A DNA stretch of 64,000 bases from Burhinus oedicnemus (taxonomy: Eukaryota > Chordata > Aves > Charadriiformes > Burhinidae): assembly GCA_008921705.1 (NCBI GenBank), contig VFFE01007033.1:597698-661697 (forward strand). The letters run 5' to 3'. Under the pieces are notes generated by a model. It was given only the letters and a program-made list of their open reading frames with translations. It did not search any database and was not told the origin of the DNA. Positions 15,766 through 28,713 of the stretch are shown here, piece after piece. Numbering within the stretch: position 1 is the stretch's first letter; the number at the start of each line of letters is the position of its first letter. The position numbers and the translations under genes were made by a program.

Positions 15766-18324
15766 CTGGCAAGAGCTGCTGATTTTCATACTGAATTTTC
15801 CAACTTACTAATAAAATTGAATTTCCTCTCAGGTCAGCAGAAGTCAGGGTCGTTTCTGAAACACAATGACCACAATGCCAATTAAACCCCAACCTAAACA
15901 CTCTCAAATGAGGCTGACAGCTCCAGCAGAATCAAGCCTTACTATCTGTGAGATTTATTAAGCTCCCATCCTCCTTGGCACCGCAACTCCTTCCCAATTG
16001 CTTTCCCTGCCCCAAAGCAAGCAGAGGGATTACATCCTCTTCCATTCCTTCTTGGCTTAGGAGACCTTCACCATTAAGTTAGTAACTTGTCAGGGAATAT
16101 TTTCAAGGAGGACATCAGGTGAAGGCTTAGCAGACACAGGTGTCGTATTTGCTCCCCTCCGTACTCTGGAAATGGAGGATTTCCCTGCAAGAAAGAGCCA
16201 GCACAAAAGATGGGGGGGCATACAGACACCACAAATCCCATCCTCTCCTCTCTTCTGCCTGCTTTCAAACAGGGACGCTTTCCCAAGTCTGTAAGAAAAA
16301 GACACTGCATTTTCCTTCTCTACATTTTTTTTAAAGACGCATTTTTATAAAGATAAAAAAAGCCCACATCACAACAGCCCTGTGGCTACTCCAGCTGCAG
16401 AGCAGCCTCCGCGCCTGCGAGCCGGCCCTGCGTGTCTAATGATGCTATTGTGTGAGGTTGTTGCTGAACTGCCATGAGCCCAATTTTGAATGCAAGTTGC
16501 TTTGTGCATACTGAAGCGTGAACAACAGCGCCGCCCATTTATCTACTTAATTCTCCAGGAGTAGCAGGAGCGGGGGCCTTAGCTCACATCTAAAGGGAAG
16601 AAAAATCGCCTTTCTCTCAGCTTTGGAAAGGGAGGGAAATATTAAAGACCAGCCGTGTCTCTCCCAGCACAGAGGAAAATCCCCTCTGCCTCTGCCCACT
16701 AATCATAGGGGTGAAAGTCCCAAATCTCTATTGTCTGCGCTGGGCCTCAGATCTCAAAAGAAAATGGGCAGCAAGACTCAGGAGACTTTGAAGCAAGGAA
16801 GACATTTTGGAGGAATGTAGCTCATTTAAGAGGAACCATAATACGTGGTGAGATGAGAGAGGGAGGAAGCCCCATTTCACTCTGTGCTGGGCAGGCGTAG
16901 AGGGAAAGAGGGTCAGCCCTGCACACTTTTTATTTGCAATATTTGCAAACAAATACTTATTCCTCTTTTGCTTTGCTGTGGTTTCTCCCCCTGGAGCTGA
17001 TCCCTCAGAGCAGGGATGGAGGATGGTCCAGGCTCTCCACTCTCTCTGCATTTTGCATCCTTGTGTCTCCGTTATTACCACACTCAATCAAAGCTGAGTG
17101 AAATAATTTAAACGAGGTTGAGAAGACGCACCATCAGACAGACTTCTCTGGTTGAGGAACAAAGTCTCCACCTGGCCTGGTTTTTTTCCCCCCTGCCCTA
17201 AGCCCCTGGGATGGGGATGAAAGGGAGACAACGGAGCTAATGCCTCGCAGTGGGACATTGCAGCTGCCCGTTGGAGGGAACATGCAACAGATATTTTAGA
17301 AGGGGCGGGGGGGGGAAATCTGCCGCTTCGTGACTTAAGTCCACCAGGAGGCAAATTGCTGCCTGATCAGGGACTGTGGCTTCTCAATTTTTTGCATACA
17401 TGTGAAATGACTGCGAGCCAAATCCAGCTCAGGTTCCCTCCCTGCCGCACCGTAATGAGCAGCACCGATGGACTTATGATTTACTGTTTGTTTTGGTGCT
17501 TTGAGAAGCAAGTGGAAAAAAGCACAGAGCCCTACAGGGGCTGCTTCTGTGCAGGGATGATAAATATCCTCCAAAGGTACTGAACACATCTCCACTGCAC
17601 ACAGACCGGGGGTCAAAGGGAACGTGCTCAGGGGTCCCTGGTTGCTCTGCCCACCCTGCACGAGCGAAGGATCAGGGCTGGGAGGAGAAGGATGGGTTGT
17701 CCCTACAAAGGTCCCTGCAGGGACTTTATTGTGGCACCTGGAAAACCTTCAAACGCTTGTGCTGCACCTCCACCCCTCTTCCTGAGGCTCCGTTGAACGC
17801 GCTCCCCATCACCAGCACACCCCACTGCCTCTGCTGCGCAATCACACATGTCTCCAAGCCGGTCTCCCAGTCCTAAAGAATGTTTAGTAGATTTATGGTA
17901 TGGATTATAGCTCGCTTATTGGAAAAATAACTACAACATCATCAGTTGTTGACGCAGGGGTACTCTCCCGTGAGTGGGAAAGATTTTTGTCTGGATAAAT
18001 GCAGTCTCTGCACCATGCATGGAAAGAAACAGGGGCCATACGCCCCAAGGGCTATTTCATAGTGAAGTATCTCGCAATTTCTATAAAGCTTACAAAGTGC
18101 TATCCCTCTGGAGGGAGCCTGTGCCCACACTGTCCCAGTACAGCATGCCAGGGAGCACCCCGAAAATCCGACACCCCACCACCCTTGCTGTCTTGACTTG
18201 GGACGATAGAGAGCACCAGGGGAGCTGCCTGTGCCAGAGGAAACCCCCGAAAGCAGCTGGCCTTTAATAGTGCAATGGCACTGCCCAAATGCTGCCTGCT
18301 CAGACCCACGACGTCCTGTAATGG

Positions 18325-18369
18325 AGCCAGAAATCATCCCAAATCTGCTGCAGCCAGAAATCATCTCAA
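18325..18369. repeat. 18-bp direct repeat, 27-bp period
   Basis: agccagaaatcatcccaa at 18325-18342 recurs with one change at 18352-18369. Confidence 0.85.
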
Positions 18370-18484
18370 CCTGGAAATAAGCAGCAGCGAGTCCCAGTGC
18401 ATCAGCATAAACGCCCTCTCTGAAGCCCAGCAAGAAACCAGGGCTGTTTGAGCATCCTCAAACTTTTCCTAAAAACATATCGGT

Positions 18485-18600
18485 CACTTTACAGAGAAGG
18501 GGAGACAGGCACAGAGGACACGAAGTGACACCCATGGTCACAACTCAAATCCAACATCATCCCCTGAGTACCAATGGCACGCTCTACCCACAAGGCAGTG
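18485..18600 (+). mobile_element. MIR-like SINE relic
   Basis: The sequence runs ctttacagagaaggggagac, aggcacagagg, aagtgac, then ggtcacaactcaaatcc and later gctctacccac, in the same order as the MIR core and 3' half. Divergence is high but collinearity is good. Confidence 0.6.
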
Positions 18601-20084
18601 TTGCTCCTTATAAATCACTTTGAAAGATGCATCTTGGCAATGCCACAGACCAAATTTCTCACTTCCCTCCATGTTCAGAGCACGCGGCAGCACCCCATTG
18701 CGTTACCTGCTATGCAGAGCAGCACAGCAGACAGCCCAAGGTGGTTATTTGTCTTCCAGCACCCTCTTGTTTTGCAGGGGAATCAACTAATAAACAGCCC
18801 CTTTAGCGCTTTCAAATTGGTTTCAGGGAGAGACGAAGTTTCTGGCGAAGAGGGAGGCGTCGCTGGGAGAGACCTTTATCAGGGAGCGCTATTGCAGTAA
18901 TTTTTCAAGACGAAATTGCTCTCTGGCTCATGACAGCGTTTAGTGTATCCTGAGGCGACCATTTGTGCAGCCAAACCTGTGGTCCTGCCGCCCTGCTGCT
19001 GGAGGGAAGGGGGAGTATTAAATGTCATAAACAACTCTTAATTTGCTTGAGTGGACTGCATATGGGGCCAGCGATTCTGCAGTGCAGGAGGAGGTTATCT
19101 GTCATCACTACAGTGCTTCGGTACCAAGCGTGATGCTGGCTGGGCAACACTGGCTGCTGTCACACCTGCCCAGTGGGGCAAGTCACCACGAAGGGCTCCT
19201 GTGTTTCTGCAGGGTGACCTCTTAAGAAACCCCAGCATCATACAAAGTTCCCCCAACCCAAAGCAGGGCTCTCCTCCATCATCGCAAGAAGATGCTCCCT
19301 CTTGTTGCATCCACAGCTCACTCCACTTCAGGCAATGGCTTCTTCAGGACCTCACCATCTCCCAGGCTTTCTGCTGAAGCAGATGTTTGGTCTTTGCAAA
19401 TTACCTATGAATTATGATACTCAAGTGTCCCTACAGACCCCTGAAATCATGACAAAATGAAGGGCAAGCTGTCCGGCAAGCCACTGGGAGAGGCTGGCTC
19501 GGCAAGGGCAAAGCAAAGCCTGCAGCACGCTGCCAGCAGGCAGGTCTCTCTTGCCAGATTTCCATCCGGAGCTCCTCGTGTTTTTCCTACTCCGACACAC
19601 ACAATTAAGACAAATTACATAGTTACCATTTTGATTCGTTGCACATTAACAATGTTTTCCATCCCTCTCCCAAATATTGATGGAGATGGTACAAGAGGAA
19701 GCTCCCGCGCAGCCGTTTTTGGCCCTGGATCACTTTATTCACAGCCAACTGCTTCCGATATTGAGAGCGGACGAGCAATCCTGCTTTTTATCAGCTTGGA
19801 AAGGCAGCGAGCCATCCAAGCACAAGGCGTTATCCTGTCCCGCTGCAGCCTTTGCAACACCTCTAGGCAGAAACATCCCTGCTCAGACCTCCCGGTCTGC
19901 AAAGCCAGCAGCCATTCCTGGTTTTTTGTGCTTGCCAATGAGGGCACACTTCATTTCAGCATCTCTGGAGGCAACAGGGGAATCCAGAAAGGTGAAGGAA
20001 AGGAAGCTTTTCATCACGACTGCCCACAGAAATGCCATCAGGCCCGCGTTCAGACAGGGAGCTGTCCTGATTTACAGGCTAATG

Positions 20085-20450
20085 AATTTTAAATGAGATG
20101 CATTTTTTTAATTTTTTGTTGTCAGCCCCCATTTTTCTACTAGCAATCATTCCAATAATAGCTTTAAATTTTCAGCATCTGTTTTTACCAGCTCTCTTGT
20201 AATTAGTTTACTAATGTATTTCACTGCGCCTTTGTTATTTTCAGAGAATTACTTCATTCCCAGCTATCAGAGATAGTGTACTTCAGTCTATAAGGAGTTT
20301 GGCCTTTGTTCCCTCGTGGTTATTCACATGGGGGAAGATGGCTCAGCGAATGACAAGCCTTTCTATCACCACACATTCTCCATTTAATGTCTTTATACTG
20401 GCTCATTAATTACCATAGAAAACTCCTTTCCGAATGGAACCTGTGATTTA
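20085..20450. promoter_or_regulatory. Candidate conserved noncoding block, homeodomain motifs
   Basis: A compact set of taattagttta, ctcattaattacc, caataatagc and octamer-like gatgcatttt lies in low-repeat sequence. It reads like a developmental enhancer. Confidence 0.3.
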
Positions 20451-22251
20451 TAGAAGACTTGGGCAAGGTGCCATTTTTATCAGGCCGACAGCGAACAGCA
20501 CCAGTGCCGGTATTCACTCTTCCATCTTCCTTTCTTCTGCAGTGGGGTCAGCCCTGCCACGGTAGGAGTTTTGCCTGGGCAAAGGAGCTCAGCAAGCGCT
20601 TGGTGCTGCCAAGCCGCGGCCATCACGCTGCTCCTGCATGGCTGGGACCTCCAAGTCCATAGAAAATTGAGCTACAGCCCATTCTGCCTGTGGTGGCCGC
20701 TGTACAGACTGATACACTCCCTTGGGCAGCAGCTGGAAGGAGTGCCTGGAGGAGGTGGGACTGCCTCCGAGATGATGCCCTGCATCTTTCTATCAAATCT
20801 GGTGGTCCAAGGTGTTGTGGTGCATACAGTGAAGCATCTCTCAGCACTCGGCAAAACCCCAAGCACAGCATGGAGAGAGACTCAGGCTTACACTAGGAGC
20901 TGGCAGTCAGACACCATGGCTTCTGTGCTACCTAAACGTGCCTCTCTGCTGTTCCTTGTTACACAGCACGGGCTGGATGGCAGGCGTGAGTCTCAGCTGT
21001 ATCCCTCAGACTCCAAAACATTACAGACTTGTAAATCTCCCAGCAGCACGGAGTCCGGCCAGGGGGGAAGAGCTGCATGAAGACACAAGCTAAAGGGTCC
21101 CTGTAGACCCAAGGCAGCCAGAGCGCTGGAGAAAGGCGGCTGCCCTGCCTTCGAGAGGGAGTAACCTGAACAACGGTCTCTCTGTCCGACGGAAATTAAC
21201 TTTAAATCCTTCAGAACAGTATGTCTTTCACCACGTCCATACTTTGTGCTGAGCATGATAAACTGCCCCCTTCTTTATTAAGGAATGAAATAGAGGTGGA
21301 AACGGTTCACATTTTGACTAAAGAAGTTATTAAAATAGAAAAACAATCACGAAAGGCTGGATTTCCATCGCTTGACACAGAGGAGCCACCTCACACCATT
21401 GCAAGGGAAAAACTCAGCATCCCCTGTGCACGTGGGCAGGAGAGAGGAGAGGCCAAAAGTCCCCAGACAGACATACAGCAAGTGGGCCATGGAGTTAACA
21501 TTACAAAGGACTGCTCTTAAGCTCCTTTCTGTTAATTTTAACTCTGAATTTCACTCAAATGCAGGTGATTTTCCAAAATGCTGAGTGCTCCTCTGCTCCC
21601 ATCCCTTGCTGGTGAGCACAGATACTGTGTTATGATGTTGCCCGATCCAGATTGAAGGTGATAACATCGAAGATGTAGAAAGGACTGGACCACCGTGATA
21701 CTGAGAAAATCCAGCTTCCTCCAAGGTCTGCTTTTCCTCCTAGCAGCGCCTAAGCCGTTAGCTGTCATCTCATCCCTGTGGCTGAGTTACATATATAAAT
21801 TCCTGTTCGCTCCTTGGCAATAGCAACAGCTTCCTATTTTGCTGGCAGCGATCCAGGGGAAATTCAAGCTGAATTACAGCCATTCTTCAGAAAACAGGCC
21901 AAATCCACGAAAGCAGGACACATGACCGCAAACGTAGAGCTCATCCTTTTTCTATTTATTTTGCGGCGAGAAGCCCCGTTGGCTGAAAATAGCTTATCTC
22001 TGGAAGTCCCCCTTTCCATTCACGGCTGCTGCTCCTGGCTGCTAGCCAAACTATTACCACCTCAAAGAGAAAGTTCATAGCTCCGGCGTATCAGCCCCAC
22101 TGTACAGAATGTTTGGTTTGATGTTTTCACTGATTTCTCTCTGGGAGCTCAGAGGAGACAGGGATTGTATTTCTGTGTATGAGCCAGCGAGTATAAAGTC
22201 CTTTCCTGCGCCTCTGCTGGGATGGTTGTACTTGGGGTTCCAGCATCGCTT

Positions 22252-22315
22252 GTCAGCATATACACAGTAGCATGGGTATGTGTCCATGTATGTGCATGTA
22301 TGTGCACATATGACA
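22252..22315. repeat. Imperfect ATGT/TG-rich repeat
   Basis: Tetranucleotide-like copies of atgt with interspersed gc occur, including tatgtgcatgtatgtgcaca. It is a degenerate microsatellite. Confidence 0.75.
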
Positions 22316-25124
22316 CAGCACGGGTGGTAACATGGGCTGGACTCCGTGATCTGGGTCCCTCCAGACACCCATTCCCATGACAGGATGAGAGCTTACTTTT
22401 CACACCAGGTCCACGTGAAGCACCCATTCCATCCAAAAGCACTTCTGCACCCACAGCGAGTCCTCTCTCCTCCCCATGTACCACACAGGGCCCTAAATAT
22501 GACTGGGAGACACATCCTCATCCTGAAGCATGTGGACACACAAACATAAGTGAGGACACAGGGGAACAGTTAAGGACGGGGAGGATGGTCACACAGAGGA
22601 AGGAAGTGATGGCAGAGTTACAAACCACAAATCTCACCATCTTCATCTTCCTCGCTATCACCAGACAATCACCAAACCTGAGGAGCATGGATGCATTCCA
22701 GAAAACACAGCTCTCCAGGGAGAACTGGCTTCTTGTTGATAAGAAGTGGGGAGGCTTATCTCCCAAACTCACAGTGATACCTCAACCCCAGGCCCGGTTT
22801 ATCAAATTAAACTCATTACCTTCGAGGACTCGCTGAAAAGAGGTGGCAGGAGAAGAGTGGTGGGTCAAGGAGGCAATGCTCCCACTGCCCTGCTGTGCTG
22901 CTCCCAGCTCAGTGCATCCCCACCAGCATGTGCCGAGTAGCAGTGGTGGCTGGTGGGATAACACCGCCTGTGAAATCACCACCAGCACCAAAACATCCCA
23001 GAGTGTCATGTCAAGGAAGAAAACTGACAGAAAGAGGAGATGCACTGATTTACTGCGCGGCTGTCACACAGCTCTGCAGTTTATTGTACGTACAGCCACA
23101 CCACGTAGGGCTGCGCTCGCTGGGTGCTTCTGCATATAAGATGGTTTACAACAGCGGGTGTTTATATGGTAGAAAGATAACCTCACTGTGCCTATGGGAG
23201 AGCGATGTATCGGTGATCTGCCATCATCCAGTCTCCACACCGTGTCACAACCAAATACAGTAGTTTGCCTATGCATCTCTTACCGGCAAGGAGAAATAAC
23301 CAATTCCTTTCTATGGGGAATTTTTAAAATGAGCAGTCAAGCAAAACAACATTTCAGCTTTCCACACTTTGCTAAGGCGTTCAGATATATACTTCAGATA
23401 TTTACTTTTTTTTTGCCTTTTTATCCTAGATTAGACAAACACCGGTAACCTCAGGTGGTGTCTCTCCTCTCTTCTCAAAGACCTTTAGTACTGTTTATGG
23501 GAACAGGATATGACGAAAAGCCCTGGGTACCACGAGGCGAGGGCAGTGAGGCTCAAGAAGCCTTTGGAGAACATAATTCCCGAGGGGTGCTCCCATACGG
23601 GATAACTGTTAGCTCACAGGGCTACACAGAGGGGCTCTATTGATTTGCTGGGAGGAGAAGAGATGGGAAGAGCCTGTGTTATTTTCTACTGTGGAATTTG
23701 CAAATTTTTTAGCCAAATGACTTTCAGGATGCACAAACACAGCAAGAAGCACAAATGTGGTGGGCTGGGGTGGGCAGGCTGTCTGACTCCCTGAGCAGCG
23801 GTCCCCTGACTAAGAGACACAGATTCTTCTGCGGGCTTGTGGCAACCATCAGATGAACCCTCAGCAGATGCGTAAAGTCCCTATGCCCTCCCTTGCTCTG
23901 CACCTGCGCTTCCAAACACCCCCTTGGCAGCAAAATTCAGTGTGATGAACAAAAGACATGAGGAGAACTTGATAAGAAACCCAGTGCCTGATGCCCAGCC
24001 TGGAGAAGGGCTCAGCACCCACAACTCCTGCTAAAGGAAGGAGAGCTAGAAGAAAGGCTGGGCACTTAAGCAGCCATGCAATCCAAATTTAAATATCAAT
24101 ATTTACTTTAAAGGCTCTCAGTGATGGGAGAGCCATACAAACCTGCCACTACCCAGCTACAACACAGAGGAGGGATGTGGCCATCTCTCTTCTGCAAAGT
24201 CTCCCTGGCTTTGCTGGCTGGGTCCACCCGCAGGAGAGGATGATCTCACTGGGGATTCCTCTATCCCCATCCCTGCTCACACACTTGCTCTGCCCCGTTT
24301 GCTTCCCAGCCACATTCCCCATTCAGATGCTAAGGTTAAGAACATTTAGCCACCTAAGCTCCCTGTCACCACAAAATTTTATTTTAATTAAAGTTTATTA
24401 AGGGTTTGGGATGTGTATGTGAGTGTGGAAACCTGCCTGGGCTGGAGCGATGCTAAACGTCAGGGAATGGCAGCATCGCAAAAACAATGTGGGTTTTAGA
24501 GAGCAGGCAGAGGTCAAACAATGTGCGTGAACAGTGGGGTTGCAGGGGGGCATTTTTCCTGACTCTGAGCTCTGAACTTGAGCTTTGCCCCGGTGTTTGC
24601 AGCACACTGGGGAAATCAGAGCCAAAGCCTGATCTTCAGGGGGCCTCTGCAGGGATGTTCAGCCCCTCCTGCACTGAGCCTGGGGAATCAGACCTCTCCT
24701 GAAATGTGCATCTTCATCAGAAAAAACACTTGCACCCCAAAACAGGCACTCCTCTGGTATTACCAAAAGAGATGAAAACACAGTAACAAACGTGTAATTG
24801 TAATTGTTAGAGACCTGAAAAACTGCTGGGACACCTGAAATATCCAGGACAGTGATTAAATCTATCTTAACAAAACCTTGTGGCCCATAACAGCTCCCCA
24901 GGAGACCCACTATGGTACCCTAATAACTTGTTTATGTGACCAAATTGTCCAAGAAGAGATTTTGTGGGGGTATGCACGCATACGGGACCATGCACCCCAC
25001 GGGCACATTCAGGTGAGGAATAAAAGATGGGAAACAGCAAAATTCGTAAGATACTCACGTGGGACAAGGCAAAGGCATCCGCATGGGAAACCTCATCAGC
25101 AACTTCACAGCCCTCCCCACCACG

Positions 25125-25144
25125 AAATGAAATAAATAAATAAA
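25125..25144. repeat. Short AAAT repeat
   Basis: gaaatgaaataaataaataa is a short tetranucleotide run just left of a G-rich block. Confidence 0.8.
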
Positions 25145-25203
25145 GAGAGCTCCAGGAATTAGCTGTGAGGGTGACAGCACCGAAAGCAAATGAAAACAGA
25201 AGC

Positions 25204-25231
25204 GGGGAGGGGGGGGGATAGGGGGGTGGGG
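25204..25231 (+). other. G-quadruplex motif on the plus strand
   Basis: Four G runs of 4, 9, 6 and 4 bases are separated by one to three bases, which fits the canonical intramolecular quadruplex pattern. The G-rich strand is the template strand of the gene. A CpG-richer stretch follows. Confidence 0.8.
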
Positions 25232-25245
25232 ACGGCAGAAAAATC

Positions 25246-25700
25246 CAGCCTGCTCGCTTTTGTGTTCTCGCACAATGGGGCACGTCAGCTCCGGAGCCTT
25301 CGCAAGCCATCACCCACCATCTGGCACCGGGCTGGACCGCTAATGGGAGGCCCCGGCACCCCAGCTGACTCCCAGAGCCACGGGGGAAATCAAGCTGACG
25401 AGCTCCCCACATTAAGCTGTCTAAATTAATGCAGATGCGTGGCCCGCTCACAAGAAATTTGGCTGGTGAATGGCAGCAAAGAGAGCGGCGTGAGCCGGCT
25501 GCAGCGTGCCACGAACCCTGTGCCAGCCTGGAGTTACAGCCCAGCTATCATATTAAGCCAGGCCGGGGTGGACGCAAGCTGCCTCTCCTCATTTGCAAGA
25601 CGAATTGTCGGCAAGGGGATCTGGAAGTGCAGCCCTTTTCACCAAGTGCTCGCAGCTCGACTGTGAGATGCACAACGTGGGCCAGATGTAAATTCTGCAG
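25246..25700. promoter_or_regulatory. CpG-richer intronic segment (possible internal promoter or enhancer)
   Basis: By eye I count about 25 or more CpG dinucleotides over roughly 450-500 bp in sequence of mid-50s per cent GC, well above the CpG-poor surroundings. No TATA box or first exon can be assigned. A G-quadruplex motif lies directly beside it. The count is approximate. Confidence 0.35.
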
Positions 25701-25735
25701 CAGTGGGAACAGCCCAGATGAACACCGGCTGCCCA

Positions 25736-25769
25736 ATAACGTCTCTCTCAAAATAACATCTCTCTCAAA
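25736..25769. repeat. 17-bp tandem duplication
   Basis: ataacgtctctctcaaa is followed directly by ataacatctctctcaaa; the copies differ at one base. Confidence 0.9.
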
Positions 25770-28674
25770 ACCAGCCTCATTAACTAATGTTCCTGTAATG
25801 CCCTAATGGAGCAAATCAGCTAGGAAATTACTGTGCGTGGGGTATATGCAGGGAAGGGGATGAAGATGTCAATATGAGCGCTTGGGGCCAGGTTCGACGG
25901 TGGTACCTTCCCCCAGGAGCAACCCCGCCGATTTCGGCAGCATGGACCCCAGAGGACTCATCGCCCCAAAGGAACATTTACTGCCATGACTATCCGATTT
26001 CCCTAAGCACTGCGGTACTGAATAAGGGTGCCAGAGCCTGGCACTGAATCACAAGGGAAAATTCAGTGCTGTCCTGGTGTAGCAAAGGGTTGGCTGAGCA
26101 CCTGTCGAGGACAGGATGTCCAGCTCCAGCCCCTTCCCTTGCCAGCTGCTGCATGAGGAGCAGGAAGAGAACAAGCCACAGGGGATTAAAGATGCACAAC
26201 ACTCCTTAGGCATGGAAACATGTATTTGAGAGCCCATCTCCAGCCCGTAAGGGACACAAGATCCCACCTCCTCCCCTGCTTCTAATATGGCAGTGGGTTT
26301 TGAGGCCAAAGCAGAGACCTATGCCACCGAAAGTTCCTGGGGTGCTACCCTGCGGACGTCTAGGTATGCTGATCAGTATCTAACAATGCTTCTGTGGCAT
26401 CAGTTGCAGGTCGGAGCTCTCTGAAGGGACTCGGCTCTGGCTGGAGCATGCAAAAAGATCTCCTCCTTCCATCTGGGCACAAACAGAAGAGTCAACATTC
26501 AGAAAGGCATTTTGCTTCTCCCTTCCATCACCAGCTTCAGAGAACTGACGGGAATCCAGCTCTGCAGCGGCCTGAGCTGGGGATCAGGGGCAGCATGGCT
26601 AATTCAGAGGCAGGCAAAGAAGAGCCTGGGAGGATCAAAGAAGCATCCCTGCCAGCACAGGACAGCAGACGGCTCTCACCGCCGTGGTTTTGCTAAGGCA
26701 CGTGCCATGCGGCGAGCAGCACTGCCTGCCTGCAGCCAGCCCCATGCACGCTGCCTTGCACCCCAGCATGACGGAGGCAAACGATGCCCTCGCTGGCTTT
26801 TTGCACGTAACCAGCAGCCTGCTTATGGCCAGTGCCAAAAAATAGCCATATATATCCCCGGGGTGAACTCAACCAGTAGAGACCTCTAGGGAATCGCTGT
26901 GCCAAACCTCGGGCTAAAGAAAAAACAAATCTTTTGCAACTGAGACACATTTCAGCATTCCTAGGTATAGCTGCTGTTGCACAGCCCAGGGAACCTCTCG
27001 GGGTGGCAGCAATGCCTTGCAACAAGCAGGTATTTGGGGATCCATCACTGTCACTGACAGCTGAGCTCCTCCTTACAGCACCAAGGGTAAACCCAGACCC
27101 TTTCTAATGACTTCAGATTCATAACCAGTTCCCAGAGATGGAAAATTTTATTCCCAAGTGCACAGAGACCCACATGGCAGCAGCTTGAGTGATTACAGTC
27201 TCTGCTCTGCAGAGCTGCTATCATTTGCAGGGAGGCAGAAACACCCCTGTTTTACCTAAAGGGGAGGGTGGTAGCATATGGTAAGCGTAGGTTACACTCA
27301 GCCCCAGGAGCAGTGCTGTAGCTCTTACACAGCTCATGCCACTTCTGAATCACGTTCCAGGTCCACAACGTCCCACCAGAAGAGCAGCAGAATTTTTGCT
27401 GGGGTGGGGGAACGGGAGAAAACCTCTCCATGCAATTAATTTGCCTCCAGATTCCAGCTAGTTGAAATAATCTGTCGGTAAACTTAAAACACCATTGGGA
27501 TAACAGCTGAGCAGAGGCTTATATTAAACAAGCATCTTCAGATGAAAATATCACTCATCTAAAAGGCATCACCATTCATTCATGCTCAATAAAACACAAA
27601 ATGGTTACAGATAGAGCTGATGGAAAATGAGAGAGAGAAATGGAAGTAAAACTAAAGCTGCCAGGCAGGAAACAGCACAAGAAGAAAAAAAAAACAAAAA
27701 ACCACCACCACGAAGAGGTTGATTTAGCATTCTGCTTCAGGAGAAATTTCAAAAGCAGGTTTTAATATCTTATAAAACTTCACTGCTGGCTGCCACTCTG
27801 CCTGACAGAAGCACAGAAGGGGACTAATAGCCCTGGCGTACGACATGCTAAAACATTTTAAGCTGCATCGCTTTACTTGGACTTGCTACTTTTAAGGACA
27901 TTTTATGGTTCACTGCTATTCCTTAGTGTCTTACCGACAACCCCTGAGCGTGCACAAGCTCTCCTCTACCCGCCAGGCAGGTATTTTCCCCCAAGGCTGA
28001 GTTTTTCCAGTCTGCTTATTGTCACAGTTGAATATTAGTACTTGGCTGCATTGCTGCAAGGAACTGCAAGGGGCTGAGTGCAGGACCACCCGGACTGGTG
28101 GCTGTGGTCTTATTGCCTCACATCTGTCTCCTTTGGGGCTCTCCAGCACCCGTCCCACTATAACAGGACCCTTTCGAAGCCCCCCATCGTGCAAACCCTC
28201 CATCTGACTGGCTGGACACTGCTGACTCAGCATTAATGAGTGACACAGGGGCTCGGTTTTAAATACACTTCTGCTTTATAGATGATTTCCCAATCTAATA
28301 AAGAGACAAAACATTATCTGTCTTTTCTTCTCTTATTTCCCAAGGAAAAATAAGGCTGGAAACATTTTTCTGCTTCACTAATAAAACTTTTATAACCCCC
28401 TTCCCTGACAGCATCGGAGCAAGGGCCTTTTTCCCAACGAGAAGTCTGGGATAAGCAGGGAAAGGAGCGGCGCAATCTGTATTCACAGCCTGTGCTAGCT
28501 CAGGTGGTGGCGTGAAACATCGGAGTCACACTTGGATGCAGACTGCAAAAATACTCCCTTTCATCAGCTGGCCAGGGATTGTTGTTGCCAGTCAATGCAA
28601 GCAGAAGGCTTTATTGGACACAGCACAGCAAAAGTCCCACTGCCAAGATTTAAAAGCTATCTGGTCACTCCAGG

Positions 28675-28713
28675 AAAAAAAAATAAAGGCAACTAAAAAA
28701 ATAAAGGCAACTA
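28675..28713. repeat. 18-bp tandem duplication
   Basis: Two adjacent copies of aaaaaaataaaggcaact are identical apart from A-run length. Confidence 0.9.

Noticed and set aside
19457..20092. Plus-strand open frame, 211 residues
   Set aside because: No family recognised, mixed low-complexity composition, overlaps another long frame at 19677-20096, and no splice or promoter context.
24867..25451. Minus-strand open frame, 194 residues
   Set aside because: It runs through the G-quadruplex and simple repeats; the long proline/serine and phenylalanine runs come from low-complexity DNA.
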